Assembly (NCBI RefSeq): GCF_017357245.1 | Contig: NZ_CP071612.1 | Coordinates: 809,001 to 873,000 of the forward strand | Direction of reading: 5' to 3' | Length of the DNA stretch: 64,000 bases | DNA from: Rhizobium bangladeshense | Lineage (GTDB): Bacteria > Pseudomonadota > Alphaproteobacteria > Rhizobiales > Rhizobiaceae | Shown here: positions 47,480 through 56,027 of the stretch, piece by piece | Layout: each line of letters opens with the position of its first letter | How positions within the stretch are numbered: the stretch's first letter is position 1 | Program-made: the position numbers and the translations under genes | Notes under the pieces: generated by a model | What the model saw: only the letters and a program-made list of their open reading frames with translations | Databases searched by the model: none | What the model was told of the DNA's origin: nothing

Positions 47480-47887
47480 TCAGGCAAGGATCGGATCGGA
47501 GGGAGGCGCGCGGGGACGGGTATTGGGCGGGAAAGGCCGGCGCCGGAAGCTCTCTGCCCGACGCGGCAATTCGACCGCGGCCGCAAAGACTATGGGAGCG
47601 CCGGCGACATCAGCCAGCGCCGGCATCAGGACCGAGGCGCTGATCCGGCAGGCCTCGCAGCCATGCGAATGAATTTTGTCTTGCCGGCCCTGATCGGACG
47701 TGTCGCTGACGGTGACGCAAAGCGTCGGCAGCGTCCCATCAGGAAGCACATGTTGGGCAAGGCCCGCCGGACCGGGATCGCCGGCGATGGCAGGAGGCTG
47801 ATGGGCGAATCCGACGAGAACGAGCGTGAGCGCGCACAGGATGCGCAGCGCCCATTCTTCGATGTATCTCACCCGTCTGATCACCAT
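47480..47887 (-). CDS. DUF2946-like small secreted protein
   Basis: A 135-residue protein (start MVIRRVRY) with an N-terminal signal-like hydrophobic segment ALRILCALTLVLVGFAH, and a Cys/His motif HSHGCEACR preceded by TLCVTVSDTSD. This layout, one Cys in an L-C-V motif then HxxCxxC, fits DUF2946-type proteins, which neighbour copper or TonB/PepSY genes. A role in binding metal in the periplasm is likely but unproved. It precedes the PepSY gene by 85 bp. Confidence 0.6.
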   Translation of the reverse strand: MVIRRVRYIEEWALRILCALTLVLVGFAHQPPAIAGDPGPAGLAQHVLPDGTLPTLCVTVSDTSDQGRQDKIHSHGCEACRISASVLMPALADVAGAPIVFAAAVELPRRAESFRRRPFPPNTRPRAPPSDPILA

Positions 47888-47966
47888 GCTCTCTCCAGCC
47901 GCCCGTCTGATAGACGCTCGCAGGCCCGGGTTCAATGCGTCAATTTCGCAAGACGATCAGCCGCGG

Positions 47967-49781
47967 TCAGGCGTCCGCCGTCGCCTCCGCGGTGCCGGCC
48001 AGCGGATCGTCCCCGAAGGGATCGGCGGCCCGCTTAGGCTTGACCAGCGGTTCGGGACGGACAGGGTGGGCAAACAGCATATCGCGACCGGCTTGCAGCC
48101 CTTCGGAAACCTGCAGCGCCAGCCGCGCCTCGTCGCGCTTGCGGATATCCTCGCCGATGTCAAAGGCGTCGATTTCGGAGACGCCGAGCGCTTCCAGCGT
48201 TCGCCGTCCGAACAGCAGCCCGGATTCCAGCGTTTCGCGTAGCTCATAATCAACGCCCTTGTTGCGCAGTTCGATCGAATGGAGGCGGTCGTAGGAGCGC
48301 ACATAAAGGCGGGTATGCGGATAATCCGCCTGTACCAGTTCCACCACCTTGTCGGTGATCTCCTTCTTCTGGGTGCAGACGAGCACGATTTTCGCCCGGT
48401 CGATCCCCGCCGAGCGCAGCACATCCTTTCGGGTGCCGTCGCCGAAATAGATGCGGAAGCCGAAGGAGGAGGCTTGGCGGATGCGGTCGGCGGAGAAATC
48501 GATGACGGTGACGCTGCGCCCGCCGGCAAGCAGGATCTGGGCGGCGATCTGGCCGAAACGCGAGAAGCCGATCATCAGCACGTCGGCGCCGGCGCCTTCG
48601 AAATCCTCGTCCAGTTCCTCCTGTTCATCGCCGTTGAGCAGCCGCTTCGACAGCGCCGCGCCGATCGGCGTCAGCGCCATGGACAGCGTGACGATCGCCA
48701 CCAGCAGCGATGCAGTGCTCGTCGACATCAGCCCGGCCGCACCTGCGGTGGTGAACAGCACGAAACCGAATTCGCCGCCCTGCGGCAGCAGAAAGGCGAT
48801 CCGGATCGCGTCATTGTGCGCAGAGCCCGATATCCGGCAGAGCCCATAGATGATGATCGCCTTGACGGCCATGACGATCGGCACTGCGACGATGACGAAG
48901 AGCGCATTGTCGAGAAGAACGCCGAGCTCCAGCGACAGGCCGACGGCTATGAAGAAGATGGCGAGCAGCACGCCGCGGAAAGGCTCGATATCGGCCTCCA
49001 GTTCGTGCCGGTAGGAGGATTCGGCGAGCATCACGCCGGACAGGAAAGCGCCCATCGCCATCGAAAGCCCGGCAAGCTGCATGAGGCTTGCCGATCCCAT
49101 GACGACGAAAAGAGCTGCCGCGATCATCGCCTCGCGCGCGCCGGTACGGGCAATGACCTGGAAGAGCGGCGTCAGCAGATAGCGTCCCATGACGATCATC
49201 GCCGCCACCGCGCCGATGGCGATGGCGAAATCGGAAAGCGGCGCGTTACTGCCCTCGCCGCTGCCGTCGAGAACGGTGATCAGCGCGAGCAGCGGCACGA
49301 TCGCCAGGTCCTGGAACAGGAGCATTGAGAAGGAACGCTGCCCGTATCTCGTATTGACGTCACCGTCGCCTTCGAGGATCTGCATGGCGAAGGCCGTCGA
49401 AGACAACGCCAGGCCGAAGCCGGCGACGATGCTGCCGCGCCAATCGAGGACTTCAGAAAACCAGGCGAGCAGGGTCAGCACCAGCCCTGTCGCCATCACT
49501 TGCGCCGTGCCGAGGCCGAAGATGTCGCGCCGCATCTGCCAGAGGCGGCTTGGCTTCAGCTCCAGGCCGATGATGAAGAGCAGGAAGACGACGCCCAGCT
49601 CGGCGACGGCAAGGATCTGTTCGCCGTCGGTAATGCCGTGGAAGACCGGGCCGATGACGATGCCGGCGGCGAGGTAGCCGAGCACCGTGCCAAGCCCGAG
49701 CTTCTTGAAGATCGGAGCGGCGACCACCGCGCCGCCGAGCAGCAGGATCGTTTCGGAAAAAAGGTCGTTGGGCGCTGACAT
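47967..49781 (-). CDS. kefB: Monovalent cation:proton antiporter, Kef type (CPA2)
   Basis: A 604-residue inner-membrane K+/H+ antiporter. About 12 hydrophobic segments, including GLALSSTAFAMQIL, occupy the first ~385 residues; the cytoplasmic KTN (RCK) domain begins at VLMIGFSRFGQIAAQILL and would bind nucleotide. In E. coli, KefB/KefC are gated by glutathione adducts; here gshA is in the same region but not adjacent. No KefG-like ancillary gene is seen. Start MSAPNDLFSETILLLGG at 49781 is the family start; upstream frame has no membrane character. Confidence 0.92.
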   Translation of the reverse strand: MSAPNDLFSETILLLGGAVVAAPIFKKLGLGTVLGYLAAGIVIGPVFHGITDGEQILAVAELGVVFLLFIIGLELKPSRLWQMRRDIFGLGTAQVMATGLVLTLLAWFSEVLDWRGSIVAGFGLALSSTAFAMQILEGDGDVNTRYGQRSFSMLLFQDLAIVPLLALITVLDGSGEGSNAPLSDFAIAIGAVAAMIVMGRYLLTPLFQVIARTGAREAMIAAALFVVMGSASLMQLAGLSMAMGAFLSGVMLAESSYRHELEADIEPFRGVLLAIFFIAVGLSLELGVLLDNALFVIVAVPIVMAVKAIIIYGLCRISGSAHNDAIRIAFLLPQGGEFGFVLFTTAGAAGLMSTSTASLLVAIVTLSMALTPIGAALSKRLLNGDEQEELDEDFEGAGADVLMIGFSRFGQIAAQILLAGGRSVTVIDFSADRIRQASSFGFRIYFGDGTRKDVLRSAGIDRAKIVLVCTQKKEITDKVVELVQADYPHTRLYVRSYDRLHSIELRNKGVDYELRETLESGLLFGRRTLEALGVSEIDAFDIGEDIRKRDEARLALQVSEGLQAGRDMLFAHPVRPEPLVKPKRAADPFGDDPLAGTAEATADA

Positions 49782-49899
49782 GCTGGCAATTTCTTTCGAT
49801 GGCGGGAAACATCCGGCTGCCCTCACAAAGAATCGGCGGCGGCGGCCTTGATGCCTGACAGAGTGCACAATAAATGGAAGCCGAAGGAAAGGCCAAATC

Positions 49900-51246
49900 A
49901 TGTCCTCAGAAATCGATTCCTCGACACTTCTTTCCCGCGCAACTCAATTGATCGATCTGGCAAGGAAGGCAGGGGCCGACGCCGCCGACGCCGTCGTCGT
50001 GCGCTCTCGCTCGCAATCGGTCAGCGTTCGGCTCGGCAAGGTCGAGGGAACGGAATCCTCCGAAAGCGACGATTTTTCGTTGCGCGTCTTTATCGGCAAG
50101 CGCGTCGCCAGCGTTTCGGCCAATCCGGGCTTCGACCTGCAGGCGCTTGCCGAACGTGCCGTCGCCATGGCCAAGGTTTCTCCGGAAGACCCTTTCGCGT
50201 GCCTTGCGGACGAGGCGGGCCTTGCGAAGTCCTACCCTGACCTGCAACTGTTCGATGCCACGGAAGTCTCCTCGGAAATGCTGCGCGAGGCGGCTCTTGC
50301 CGCCGAGACGGCTGCACTTGCCGTCAATGGCGTCACCAATTCCTCCGGCGCCGGCGCGTCGGCCGGCATGGGCGGCCTCGTTCTTGCCACTTCGCATGGT
50401 TTCGAAGGCAGCTACATGGCCTCCCGTTTCGGCAACTCCGTCAGCGTCATCGCAGGTGAAGGCACCGGCATGGAGCGTGACTATGACTTCGACAGCCGGC
50501 TCTATTACGCCGAGCTCGACAACCCCTCCGAAATCGGCCGCCGTGCCGGCGAACGGGTGGTCAAGCGCATCAATCCGCGCCAGGTGCCCACGGGCAAGAA
50601 CGTCACCGTCGTCTTCGATCCGCGTGTCGCCCGCGGCTTCGTCGGCCATATCGCCGGTGCGATCAACGGTGCCGCCGTCGCCCGAAAGACCAGCTTCCTG
50701 CGTGACAGAATGGGTCAGCAGGTGCTGAAGTCGGGCTTGTCGATCACCGACGACCCGCTGGTCGTGCGCGGGCCTTCCTCGCGTCCCTTCGACGGGGAGG
50801 GCGTATCAGGCGAACGGCTCGTCATGATCGAAGACGGTGTCCTGAAGCACTGGTTCCTCTCGACTTCGACCGCCCGCGAACTCGGCCTCCAGACCAATGG
50901 CCGCGGCGTGCGCGGCGGTAGCGCCGTCACGCCGGCTTCCACCAACCTTGCCCTTGAACCAGGCGACATCTCGCCGGAGGAACTGGTCCGCAGCGTCGGC
51001 AACGGTTTTTACGTCACCGAACTGATCGGCCACGGGGTCAACATGATCACCGGCGAATACAGCCGCGGCGCCACCGGCTTCTGGATCGAGAACGGCGAAC
51101 TCGCTTTCCCGGTGTCCGAGGTGACGATCGCCTCGAACCTCAAGGATATGTTCATGCGCCTGACGCCGGCAAATGACATCGACCGCAAGTTCGGCGTCGC
51201 GGCTCCGACCTTCGCGATCGAAGGCATGACGCTCGCCGGCCAGTGA
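49900..51246 (+). CDS. pmbA: TldD/PmbA-family protein
   Basis: A 448-residue member of the TldD/PmbA family, the PmbA (TldE) type that lacks the HExxxH metalloprotease motif. Recognisable segments are ADAADAVVVRS, VARGFVGHIAGAINGAAVARKTSFL and ITGEYSRGATGFWIENGE. The TldD/TldE complex processes peptides such as microcin B17 and the antitoxin CcdA in E. coli; tldD is not in this window. It is immediately upstream of cysQ with translational overlap possible. Confidence 0.9.
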   Translation: MSSEIDSSTLLSRATQLIDLARKAGADAADAVVVRSRSQSVSVRLGKVEGTESSESDDFSLRVFIGKRVASVSANPGFDLQALAERAVAMAKVSPEDPFACLADEAGLAKSYPDLQLFDATEVSSEMLREAALAAETAALAVNGVTNSSGAGASAGMGGLVLATSHGFEGSYMASRFGNSVSVIAGEGTGMERDYDFDSRLYYAELDNPSEIGRRAGERVVKRINPRQVPTGKNVTVVFDPRVARGFVGHIAGAINGAAVARKTSFLRDRMGQQVLKSGLSITDDPLVVRGPSSRPFDGEGVSGERLVMIEDGVLKHWFLSTSTARELGLQTNGRGVRGGSAVTPASTNLALEPGDISPEELVRSVGNGFYVTELIGHGVNMITGEYSRGATGFWIENGELAFPVSEVTIASNLKDMFMRLTPANDIDRKFGVAAPTFAIEGMTLAGQ

Positions 51247-51278
51247 AAAAAACGGGCAGCAGGAAATGGATTGACGGG

Positions 51279-52088
51279 ATGAGCGATAGGGAAAAGCTCC
51301 GCTGGCAGAGCGATCTCGCCTTGATCGCCGATGCTGCGAAGGAGGCCGGTGCGGTCGCCTACGGCTTCTTCAACCAGTCTCCCGAAGTCTGGTGGAAGAA
51401 CGGCGACCGGTCTCCGGTCAGCGCCGCCGATTTCGCCGCCAACAAGACGCTTGAAACGATCTTGCGCAAGGCGCGGCCTGATTATGGCTGGCTGTCCGAG
51501 GAAACCGAGGACGATGCCGGCCGCCTCTCGCGCGAGACGCTGTTCATCGTCGATCCGATCGACGGCACCCGCGCCTTCCTTGGCGGGCAGAAGGTCTGGT
51601 GCGTCAGCGTCGCGGTCGTGCATCGCGGCCGTCCCGTCGCCGGCGTGCTTTATGCGCCGGCGCTCGAAGAGTTCTACGAGGCCGTCGATGGCGGCGTGGC
51701 GCTGAAGAACGGCATGCCCTTCACCGTTTCCGCCGCCGGGCCGGACGAATTGAGCCGGCTCGCCATCGGTGAGGACCTGTTGAAGACATTTCCGCCGGCG
51801 TTCCGTAACCGCGTCAGACGCGAGAAATATGTTCCCTCGCTTGCCTATCGTATCGCCATGGTGGCGGACGGCCGTCTCGAAGGCACCTTCGTCAAGGGCA
51901 ATTCGCACGACTGGGACCTTGCCGCCGCCGATCTCGTTCTGGCCTGCGCCGGCGGCGGCCTCGTCGACCTCGAAGGCAAGCCGATCGTCTACAACAGGGC
52001 CGACGTCACCCACAAGGTCCTCTGTGCCGCACCGGCGCCCCGCATCGATGAGTTCCTCACGGCCTTTGGCGGGCGACGAGACGGTTGA
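51279..52088 (+). CDS. cysQ: 3'(2'),5'-bisphosphate nucleotidase CysQ / inositol monophosphatase family
   Basis: A 269-residue lithium-sensitive-type phosphatase that removes the 3'-phosphate of PAP(S) in sulfur metabolism. The metal-site motifs are GWLSEETEDD, DPIDGTRAF and the final WDLAAADLVLACAGG. The PIDGT and WD motifs are intact. The ATG at 51279 is preferred, though a GTG at 51243 (overlapping the pmbA stop) would add 12 residues. Lies in the pmbA-cysQ-DUF4170-waaA cluster. Confidence 0.9.
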   Translation: MSDREKLRWQSDLALIADAAKEAGAVAYGFFNQSPEVWWKNGDRSPVSAADFAANKTLETILRKARPDYGWLSEETEDDAGRLSRETLFIVDPIDGTRAFLGGQKVWCVSVAVVHRGRPVAGVLYAPALEEFYEAVDGGVALKNGMPFTVSAAGPDELSRLAIGEDLLKTFPPAFRNRVRREKYVPSLAYRIAMVADGRLEGTFVKGNSHDWDLAAADLVLACAGGGLVDLEGKPIVYNRADVTHKVLCAAPAPRIDEFLTAFGGRRDG

Positions 52089-52150
52089 CGTTTCCGTCAA
52101 AATCCCGCAGATGAGGTGACGGGGGAACTAGGCAGAAAGAGAACAAGAAA

Positions 52151-52399
52151 ATGACTGACTCCAGCGACAAGAAGCAGCTTTTGCACCTGGTTTTCGGCGG
52201 CGAACTGGAAAGCCTCGATGACGTCCAGTTCCGTGATCTGAACGGCCTCGATATCGTCGGCATTTTTCCCGATTATGCAACGGCGCTCACGGCCTGGAAG
52301 GCGAAGGCGCAGCAGACGGTCGACAATGCGCATATGCGCTATTTCATCGTCCATATGCACCGTCTGCTCGATCCGCAGGAAAAGGCCAGGGGCAACTGA
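52151..52399 (+). CDS. DUF4170 protein
   Basis: An 82-residue cytosolic protein that fits the DUF4170 family (LHLVFGGELESLDDVQFRDL, then IVGIFPDYATALTAWKAKAQ). Function unknown. Its usual position in alphaproteobacteria beside cysQ and waaA is repeated here, suggesting a shared transcript and perhaps a minor role connected with lipopolysaccharide synthesis; this is guilt by association only. Confidence 0.85.
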   Translation: MTDSSDKKQLLHLVFGGELESLDDVQFRDLNGLDIVGIFPDYATALTAWKAKAQQTVDNAHMRYFIVHMHRLLDPQEKARGN

Positions 52400-52539
52400 C
52401 CGCGGCAGCAGCCGCCAGCGAGTGGGCCGTCGATCCGGATCGTTTGACGCATTCTGAACAAATTGATCGGCCATTCCGGCCGCAACGATAATTAGGGAAT
52501 GGGTTTGATGTCGATCGTCTTGGGTCGAAGGCTGGCGCG

Positions 52540-53859
52540 ATGAGCTCTCGGATGGCGCGGCTCGGTCTGAGCACATACCGTCTGGCGGGAACCATCGCCT
52601 CTCCGGTCGTCGGTCTCTATCTCACCTACCGCACCGCCAAGGGCAAGGAAGACCGTGCGCGCCGCCTGGAACGCTTCGGCTATCCGAGCGCCAACCGGCC
52701 GCAGGGCCCGCTCGTCTGGTTTCATGCCGCAAGTGTGGGCGAAACCAATGCCGTCATCCCGCTGATCCGCGAAATCCGCCGCCGAGATATCCATGTCGTA
52801 CTGACAACCGGCACTATCACCTCCGCCAGGCTCGCCGCCGAGCGCCTCGGCCAGGAGGCGATCCATCAATATGTGCCGCTCGACCTGAAACCATCCGTCA
52901 GCCGCTTCCTCGATTATTGGCAGCCCGATTGCGCCATCATCGCCGAATCCGAGATCTGGCCGGCGACGGTGCTGGAGCTTGGCCATCGCCGCATCCCGCA
53001 GATCCTTGTCAATGCCCGAATGTCCGATCGCTCCTTTGCCCGTTGGCGCCGCCGACCGTCGATTGCGGAAGCGTTGTTCGAGAACCTCGCCCTCGTCATC
53101 GCTCAATCCGATGTCGATGCCGAACGTTTCCGCGATCTTGGTGCTGTCCCCGTCATCACCTCTGGCAATCTGAAGGTCGATACGGACGCACCGCCCTATG
53201 ACAGCGCCGTCCTCGCCCGCTACAAAAAGCAGATCGGCGATCGCAAAACTTGGGCGGCGATCTCCACCTTTGATGGCGAGGAGAATGCCGCAGGCATCGT
53301 CCATCGCGCCCTGAAGGAGCGCGATCGTCAATTGACGATCATCGTACCGCGCCATCCCGAGCGCAGCGACGAGATCGAGGCGGCACTGGTCAAGCAGGGG
53401 CTGAAAGTCGCCCGCCGCACCCGCGATGACGTCCTCTCCGCGGATGTCGATATTTTCCTTGGCGACACGATCGGCGAAATGGGGCTTTATCTCCGTCTGA
53501 CCGAAATCGCTTTCGTCGGCCGCTCGCTCTTCGCCGAGGGCGGTCAGAACCCGCTGGAGCCCGCCATGCTTGGCTGCGCCATTCTCTCCGGCGGCGCTGT
53601 GCAGAATTTTCGCGAGGCCTATCAGAAGCTCGCCCGCAGTGGCAGCGCCCGCATGGTGCGGGATACCGAAATGCTGGCCAAGGGCGTGCATTACCTGCTG
53701 ACCAATGAGGAAGCCCGCCGCAAGATGATCGAGGCCGGTATCGCCTCCGTGCACGAGATGCGCGGTGCACTATCGGCAACGGTGAAGGGGCTCGAACCCT
53801 ATATCAATCCGCTGACGGTCAAGGCACGTCTGTTGCCCAAGGCCGCGGCCCAGGTCTGA
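52540..53859 (+). CDS. waaA: 3-deoxy-D-manno-octulosonic acid (Kdo) transferase
   Basis: Transfers Kdo residues from CMP-Kdo to the lipid A precursor at the inner face of the inner membrane. It has 439 residues, with an N-terminal membrane-anchor segment (YRLAGTIASPVVGLYL), the catalytic HAASVGETNA region near residue 61-70, and the GT-B C-terminal half with GNLKVD, IVPRHPER and SLFAEGGQNPLEPAM. The start overlaps a 14-codon ORF stop (ATGA), a possible coupling device. Followed by a HAD gene and lpxK on the same strand. Confidence 0.95.
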   Translation: MSSRMARLGLSTYRLAGTIASPVVGLYLTYRTAKGKEDRARRLERFGYPSANRPQGPLVWFHAASVGETNAVIPLIREIRRRDIHVVLTTGTITSARLAAERLGQEAIHQYVPLDLKPSVSRFLDYWQPDCAIIAESEIWPATVLELGHRRIPQILVNARMSDRSFARWRRRPSIAEALFENLALVIAQSDVDAERFRDLGAVPVITSGNLKVDTDAPPYDSAVLARYKKQIGDRKTWAAISTFDGEENAAGIVHRALKERDRQLTIIVPRHPERSDEIEAALVKQGLKVARRTRDDVLSADVDIFLGDTIGEMGLYLRLTEIAFVGRSLFAEGGQNPLEPAMLGCAILSGGAVQNFREAYQKLARSGSARMVRDTEMLAKGVHYLLTNEEARRKMIEAGIASVHEMRGALSATVKGLEPYINPLTVKARLLPKAAAQV

Positions 53860-53868
53860 GGAGACGCG

Positions 53869-54591
53869 ATGTCGGGCCCGGCCAATATCAAAGGCATCCT
53901 TTTCGACAAGGATGGCACGCTGCTCGACTATGATGAGAGCTGGCTGCCGGTCAATCGCGAGCTTGCCCGCATCGCCGCTGAGGGTGATCCGCTTCTGGCG
54001 GACCGGCTCCTGTCGGCCTGCGGTATGGATCCTGTTACCGGGCATATCGTTCCCGACAGCCTGCTTGCCGCTGGCAACACCCGTCAGATCGCCGAGGGCC
54101 TCGTCGCCGCCGGCTCGATGGTCGATATCGGGGCGTTGACGATCCGTCTCGACGACCTCTTCTCCGGCGCCGCTGAATTTTCCGTGCCGGTGACGGACCT
54201 TGCTGCCTTCTTCGCAAGGCTTCATCGGCGCGGTTTTAAGCTCGGCGTCGCATCCAGCGACAATGAACGCTCCATCCGCCAGACGGCGGAGCGCTTCGGT
54301 TTCGCCCGCTATGTCGATTATATCGCCGGCTATGACAGCGGCTTCGGCGTCAAGCCGGAGCCGGGCATGGTGCTCGGCTTTTGCGCCGCGACAGGCCTTT
54401 TGCCGTCCGAGGTCGCCATCGTCGGCGACAACAATCACGACCTGCACATGGGCCTGAATGCCGGAACGGGACTTAGGATCGCCGTGTTGACCGGAACCGG
54501 GTCACGCGATTCGCTTGCTGCCGCCGCCGATCATGTGCTCGACGACATCACTGCCATTGAGACGTTGCTGCCGGATCTGCAGCCAGCCTGA
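53869..54591 (+). CDS. HAD-family hydrolase in the lipid A cluster
   Basis: A 240-residue HAD phosphatase with motif [15 protein letters not shown] (nucleophile near residue 12), motif [12 protein letters not shown], motif III the Lys in FGVKPEPGM, and motif [14 protein letters not shown]. It resembles phosphoglycolate-phosphatase-like proteins. It lies nine bases after waaA and about 100 bp before lpxK, so it is embedded in the lipid A/Kdo cluster. A role as a Kdo-8-phosphate or sugar-phosphate phosphatase would fit but is unproved. Confidence 0.9.
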   Translation: MSGPANIKGILFDKDGTLLDYDESWLPVNRELARIAAEGDPLLADRLLSACGMDPVTGHIVPDSLLAAGNTRQIAEGLVAAGSMVDIGALTIRLDDLFSGAAEFSVPVTDLAAFFARLHRRGFKLGVASSDNERSIRQTAERFGFARYVDYIAGYDSGFGVKPEPGMVLGFCAATGLLPSEVAIVGDNNHDLHMGLNAGTGLRIAVLTGTGSRDSLAAAADHVLDDITAIETLLPDLQPA

Positions 54592-54692
54592 TATGTAAGG
54601 ACTTGCATTTTCACCGGTTTTGGCTTCTCAATCCGGCCGGTCGAGGCACGGAGCTGATCGTCGCAGGGCGGGCAGGGGAGCGGAACCGCAAA

Positions 54693-55733
54693 ATGATATC
54701 CGAAGCGCCGCCGTTCTGGTGGAGGAAAGCCGATTGGCGGGCCTGGCTGCTGACGCCGCTTTCCTTTCTCTACGGCCGTGTCGCCGGCCATCGCATGGCC
54801 CATGCGCGCCGCGCCTCGGTTTCGGTTCCCGTCATCTGCGTCGGCAATTTCACCGTCGGCGGCGCCGGCAAGACGCCGACGGCGCTGACGCTCGCCCGCG
54901 CCGCCAAGGCGAAAGGCCTGAAACCGGGCTTTCTCAGCAGAGGTTATGGCGGCTCGCTCGACGTGACGACGGTGGTCGATCCCCATCATCACCGAGCGGT
55001 CGCCGTCGGCGATGAACCGCTCTTGCTCGCCCAAGAGGCGCTGACCGTGATTTCCCGCCGGCGGGTCGACGGCGCACGGCGCCTGGTGGCGGAAGGCGCC
55101 GACCTCATCATCATGGATGATGGTTTTCAGAGCGCCCGGCTGGCGATCGACTATGCCCTGCTCGTCATCGACGCGACGCGCGGCCTTGGCAACGGCCATA
55201 TCGTTCCGGCCGGACCGGTCCGCGCGCCGATCCGTCAGCAACTGCGCTCGGCGACGGCGCTGCTGAAAGTCGGCGGTGGCAATGCTGCAGACGCGATCGT
55301 CCGCATGGCGGCGCGCGCAGCGAAGCCCTATTTTACCGCTTCGCTCAAGGTACGCGGCGACGACAGGCTTGCCGGCGTCAAGGTGCTCGCCTTCGCCGGT
55401 ATCGCCGATCCTGCCAAATTTTTCCGCACCGTCGAATCGCGTGGCGCCGAGATCGCCGTCGCCAAGACCTTCGGCGACCACGAGCACCTGACCGAGGAGG
55501 AGATCGACGATATCCTGATGACCGCCGAGCGCCAGGACCTCCTGATCGTCACCACGTCGAAGGATTTCGTTCGCCTGTCCGGCCATCACGGCAAAGCGGA
55601 GCAGCTGGCGCAGAAGACCCGGGTGATCGAAGTCGACATGGTCTTTGAGGATCATCTCGCCCCAGGCCTGATCATCGACAGGGCAATCATTGCCTGCCGT
55701 GAGCGGCGCCTCAAGGAATTGAAAGCGCGTTAA
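54693..55733 (+). CDS. lpxK: Tetraacyldisaccharide 4'-kinase
   Basis: Phosphorylates the 4' position of the lipid A disaccharide at the inner membrane. It has 346 residues; an N-terminal amphipathic segment ([15 protein letters not shown]) is followed by a Walker-A-type P-loop [13 protein letters not shown] (residues 51-63) and [12 protein letters not shown]. Typical LpxK start is [10 protein letters not shown]. In R. etli and R. leguminosarum mature lipid A lacks the 4'-phosphate, which is removed later by LpxF; the kinase is still needed for Kdo addition. Confidence 0.95.
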   Translation: MISEAPPFWWRKADWRAWLLTPLSFLYGRVAGHRMAHARRASVSVPVICVGNFTVGGAGKTPTALTLARAAKAKGLKPGFLSRGYGGSLDVTTVVDPHHHRAVAVGDEPLLLAQEALTVISRRRVDGARRLVAEGADLIIMDDGFQSARLAIDYALLVIDATRGLGNGHIVPAGPVRAPIRQQLRSATALLKVGGGNAADAIVRMAARAAKPYFTASLKVRGDDRLAGVKVLAFAGIADPAKFFRTVESRGAEIAVAKTFGDHEHLTEEEIDDILMTAERQDLLIVTTSKDFVRLSGHHGKAEQLAQKTRVIEVDMVFEDHLAPGLIIDRAIIACRERRLKELKAR

Positions 55734-55960
55734 CGCCGCTGGTTCGGCAGCACGCCGGCGCGTTTATCAGCCTCGATCGCCGCGATCACGTCGGCATAGG
55801 GCTCCTGGCGGGCAACACTCCAGTAGCGCAGCTCGTCGAGCGGGATATTTTTGCCGGTCATCGCGCAGACGACATAGGAGCCGGGCGAGAGAATCTGGAA
55901 ATCGCCGTCGAGATAGCGGATCTTCGCCTCACGGTTTCCGTGCCCTTCGAACAAGTTCAT
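55730..55960 (-). CDS. DUF2093 protein
   Basis: A 76-residue protein matching DUF2093 ([41 protein letters not shown] segment, with YLDGDF and [10 protein letters not shown] visible). No function is known for the family. It overlaps the lpxK stop by a few bases on the opposite strand and lies beside the convergently placed lpxK, divergent from no close gene. A conserved position next to lpxK is common in rhizobia, from memory. Confidence 0.85.
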   Translation of the reverse strand: MNLFEGHGNREAKIRYLDGDFQILSPGSYVVCAMTGKNIPLDELRYWSVARQEPYADVIAAIEADKRAGVLPNQRR

Positions 55961-56027
55961 GCGCTCCGTTCCCTACAGTCTGTCATCCGTTTGCCATACT
56001 CCCGCAAACGCGGCTTTGCCAGCTTTT

